Part shown: piece after piece, positions 47,958 through 48,276 of the stretch
Layout: every line of letters begins with the position of its first letter
Numbering within the stretch: the first letter of the stretch is position 1
Assembly: GCF_900113485.1 (NCBI RefSeq)
Contig: NZ_FOPM01000027.1
Coordinates: forward strand, 1 to 48,276
Length of the DNA stretch: 48,276 nt
Direction: 5' to 3'
From: Methylobacterium gossipiicola
GTDB lineage: Bacteria > Pseudomonadota > Alphaproteobacteria > Rhizobiales > Beijerinckiaceae
Position numbers and translations under genes: made by a program
The notes under the pieces: model-generated
What the model was told of the DNA's origin: nothing
The model's database searches: none
What the model saw: only the letters and a program-made list of their open reading frames with translations

Positions 47958-48276
47958 GGGCGTGTCATCGCTTGAGCCAATCGAGGGCGGCTGCGAGGCA
48001 GAGGACGCCGGTGAAGCTGGCGGCGGTCTTTTCGTAGCGCGTGGCGATGGCCCGCCACTCCTTGAGCCTGGCCCATAGGCGCTCGACCTGGTTGCGGTTA
48101 TTGTAGATCCAGTCCGGGCAGGCGACGGGCGCCTCATGGCGCTGGGGCGGGATCGCAGGCCGTGCGCCCATGGTCCAGATGTGGTCGCGAAAGGCGTGGC
48201 TGGTGTAGCCACGGTCGCCCACGACCCACTTGGGCACGCCGGGCAGCCCATCGAGCAACGGAACCGCATGGGGCAG
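47958..48276 (-). mobile_element. IS5-family insertion sequence, 3' part only
   Basis: The left end GGGCGTGTCA, preceded by CATTA, looks like an IS427/IS5-type terminal inverted repeat. The element contains the 3' part of a transposase gene and continues past the right window edge, so the other end and the target duplication cannot be seen. Confidence 0.7.
47965..48276 (-). CDS. IS5-family transposase, C-terminal part (runs off right edge)
   Basis: The frame is open from the right edge to a TGA at 47965, giving 103 visible residues. WVVGDRGYTSHAF contains the second Asp of the DDE triad with the DRGY motif. NQVERLWARLKEWRAIATRY contains the Glu of the third DDE position, and the end CLAAALDWLKR is typical of this family. 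The N-terminal part lies outside the window, so intactness cannot be judged. Confidence 0.88.
   Translation of the reverse strand: MPHAVPLLDGLPGVPKWVVGDRGYTSHAFRDHIWTMGARPAIPPQRHEAPVACPDWIYNNRNQVERLWARLKEWRAIATRYEKTAASFTGVLCLAAALDWLKR

Noticed and set aside
47955..48269. Second minus-strand frame in the insertion sequence
   Set aside because: It overlaps the transposase frame but lacks the DDE motifs; treated as a shadow rather than a programmed frameshift.
1..48276. CRISPR arrays, rRNA genes, retrons
   Set aside because: No regularly spaced repeats, rRNA text or reverse transcriptase motifs were seen on either strand.

Overview
The window reads as a high-GC alphaproteobacterial chromosome of the Methylobacterium/Methylorubrum type. 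This is inferred from gene content, codon bias and the look of the small prophage proteins; no database search was possible. Two parts meet at a tRNA-Leu(CAG) gene at 30619-30703. Everything to the left (1 to about 30.6 kb) is a temperate tailed prophage whose left end lies outside the window. Everything to the right is ordinary chromosome.

Prophage, left to right. Bases 1-12096, all on the minus strand, hold a lambda-like head and tail-joining module. Read in transcription order it is small terminase, large terminase, gpW-like connector, portal, ClpP-type head protease with a nested scaffold start, decoration protein, major capsid protein, a SAP-like small protein, head-tail joining protein, DUF6441 tail-completion protein and a gpU-like tail protein at the window edge. 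Four extra genes sit between the DUF6441 gene and the gpU-like gene: two exported proteins, a GH26-like glycosidase and a small protein. Bases 12.2-17.5 kb are a cargo (moron) zone. It holds two small proteins, a DUF6883/DUF4926 pair, a microbial rhodopsin gene followed 5 bases later by a brp/blh retinal-forming dioxygenase gene, a second diverged DUF4926 copy, and several small or broken genes. Bases 17.5-21.9 kb (minus) hold the early genes: a NusG paralogue, a DUF1376 replication protein, a DnaB helicase and small HTH proteins. Bases 21.9-24.4 kb hold small plus-strand genes and the lysogeny switch, a YdaS/Cro-like gene facing a C1-type repressor across an operator region. Bases 24.4-30.6 kb (plus) are a run of overlapping accessory genes ending in a tyrosine integrase that abuts the tRNA.

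The most striking feature is the rhodopsin-blh operon inside the prophage. The two genes could together make a retinal-loaded light-driven proton pump if the host supplies beta-carotene, which would give a lysogen light-dependent energy. The rhodopsin has the DTG pattern: the proton acceptor Asp and the Thr are kept, and the cytoplasmic donor position is Gly. The operon lies between two diverged DUF4926 copies.

Chromosome, 30.7-48.3 kb: leuC, a 2-hydroxyacid dehydrogenase, a two-domain AprI/Inh-like protein, trhO, slyX, a succinate-semialdehyde-type dehydrogenase, a class II glutamine amidotransferase, a single-domain response regulator, rpsU (TTG start), an intracellular PHB depolymerase, a glutathione transferase, an OmpR/EnvZ-type two-component pair, a UbiK-like protein, a YbjN-like protein followed by proC, a TetR-type regulator, a DUF4142 protein and the 3' part of an IS5-family element cut by the right edge. 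These look like normal housekeeping genes with clear intrinsic terminators.
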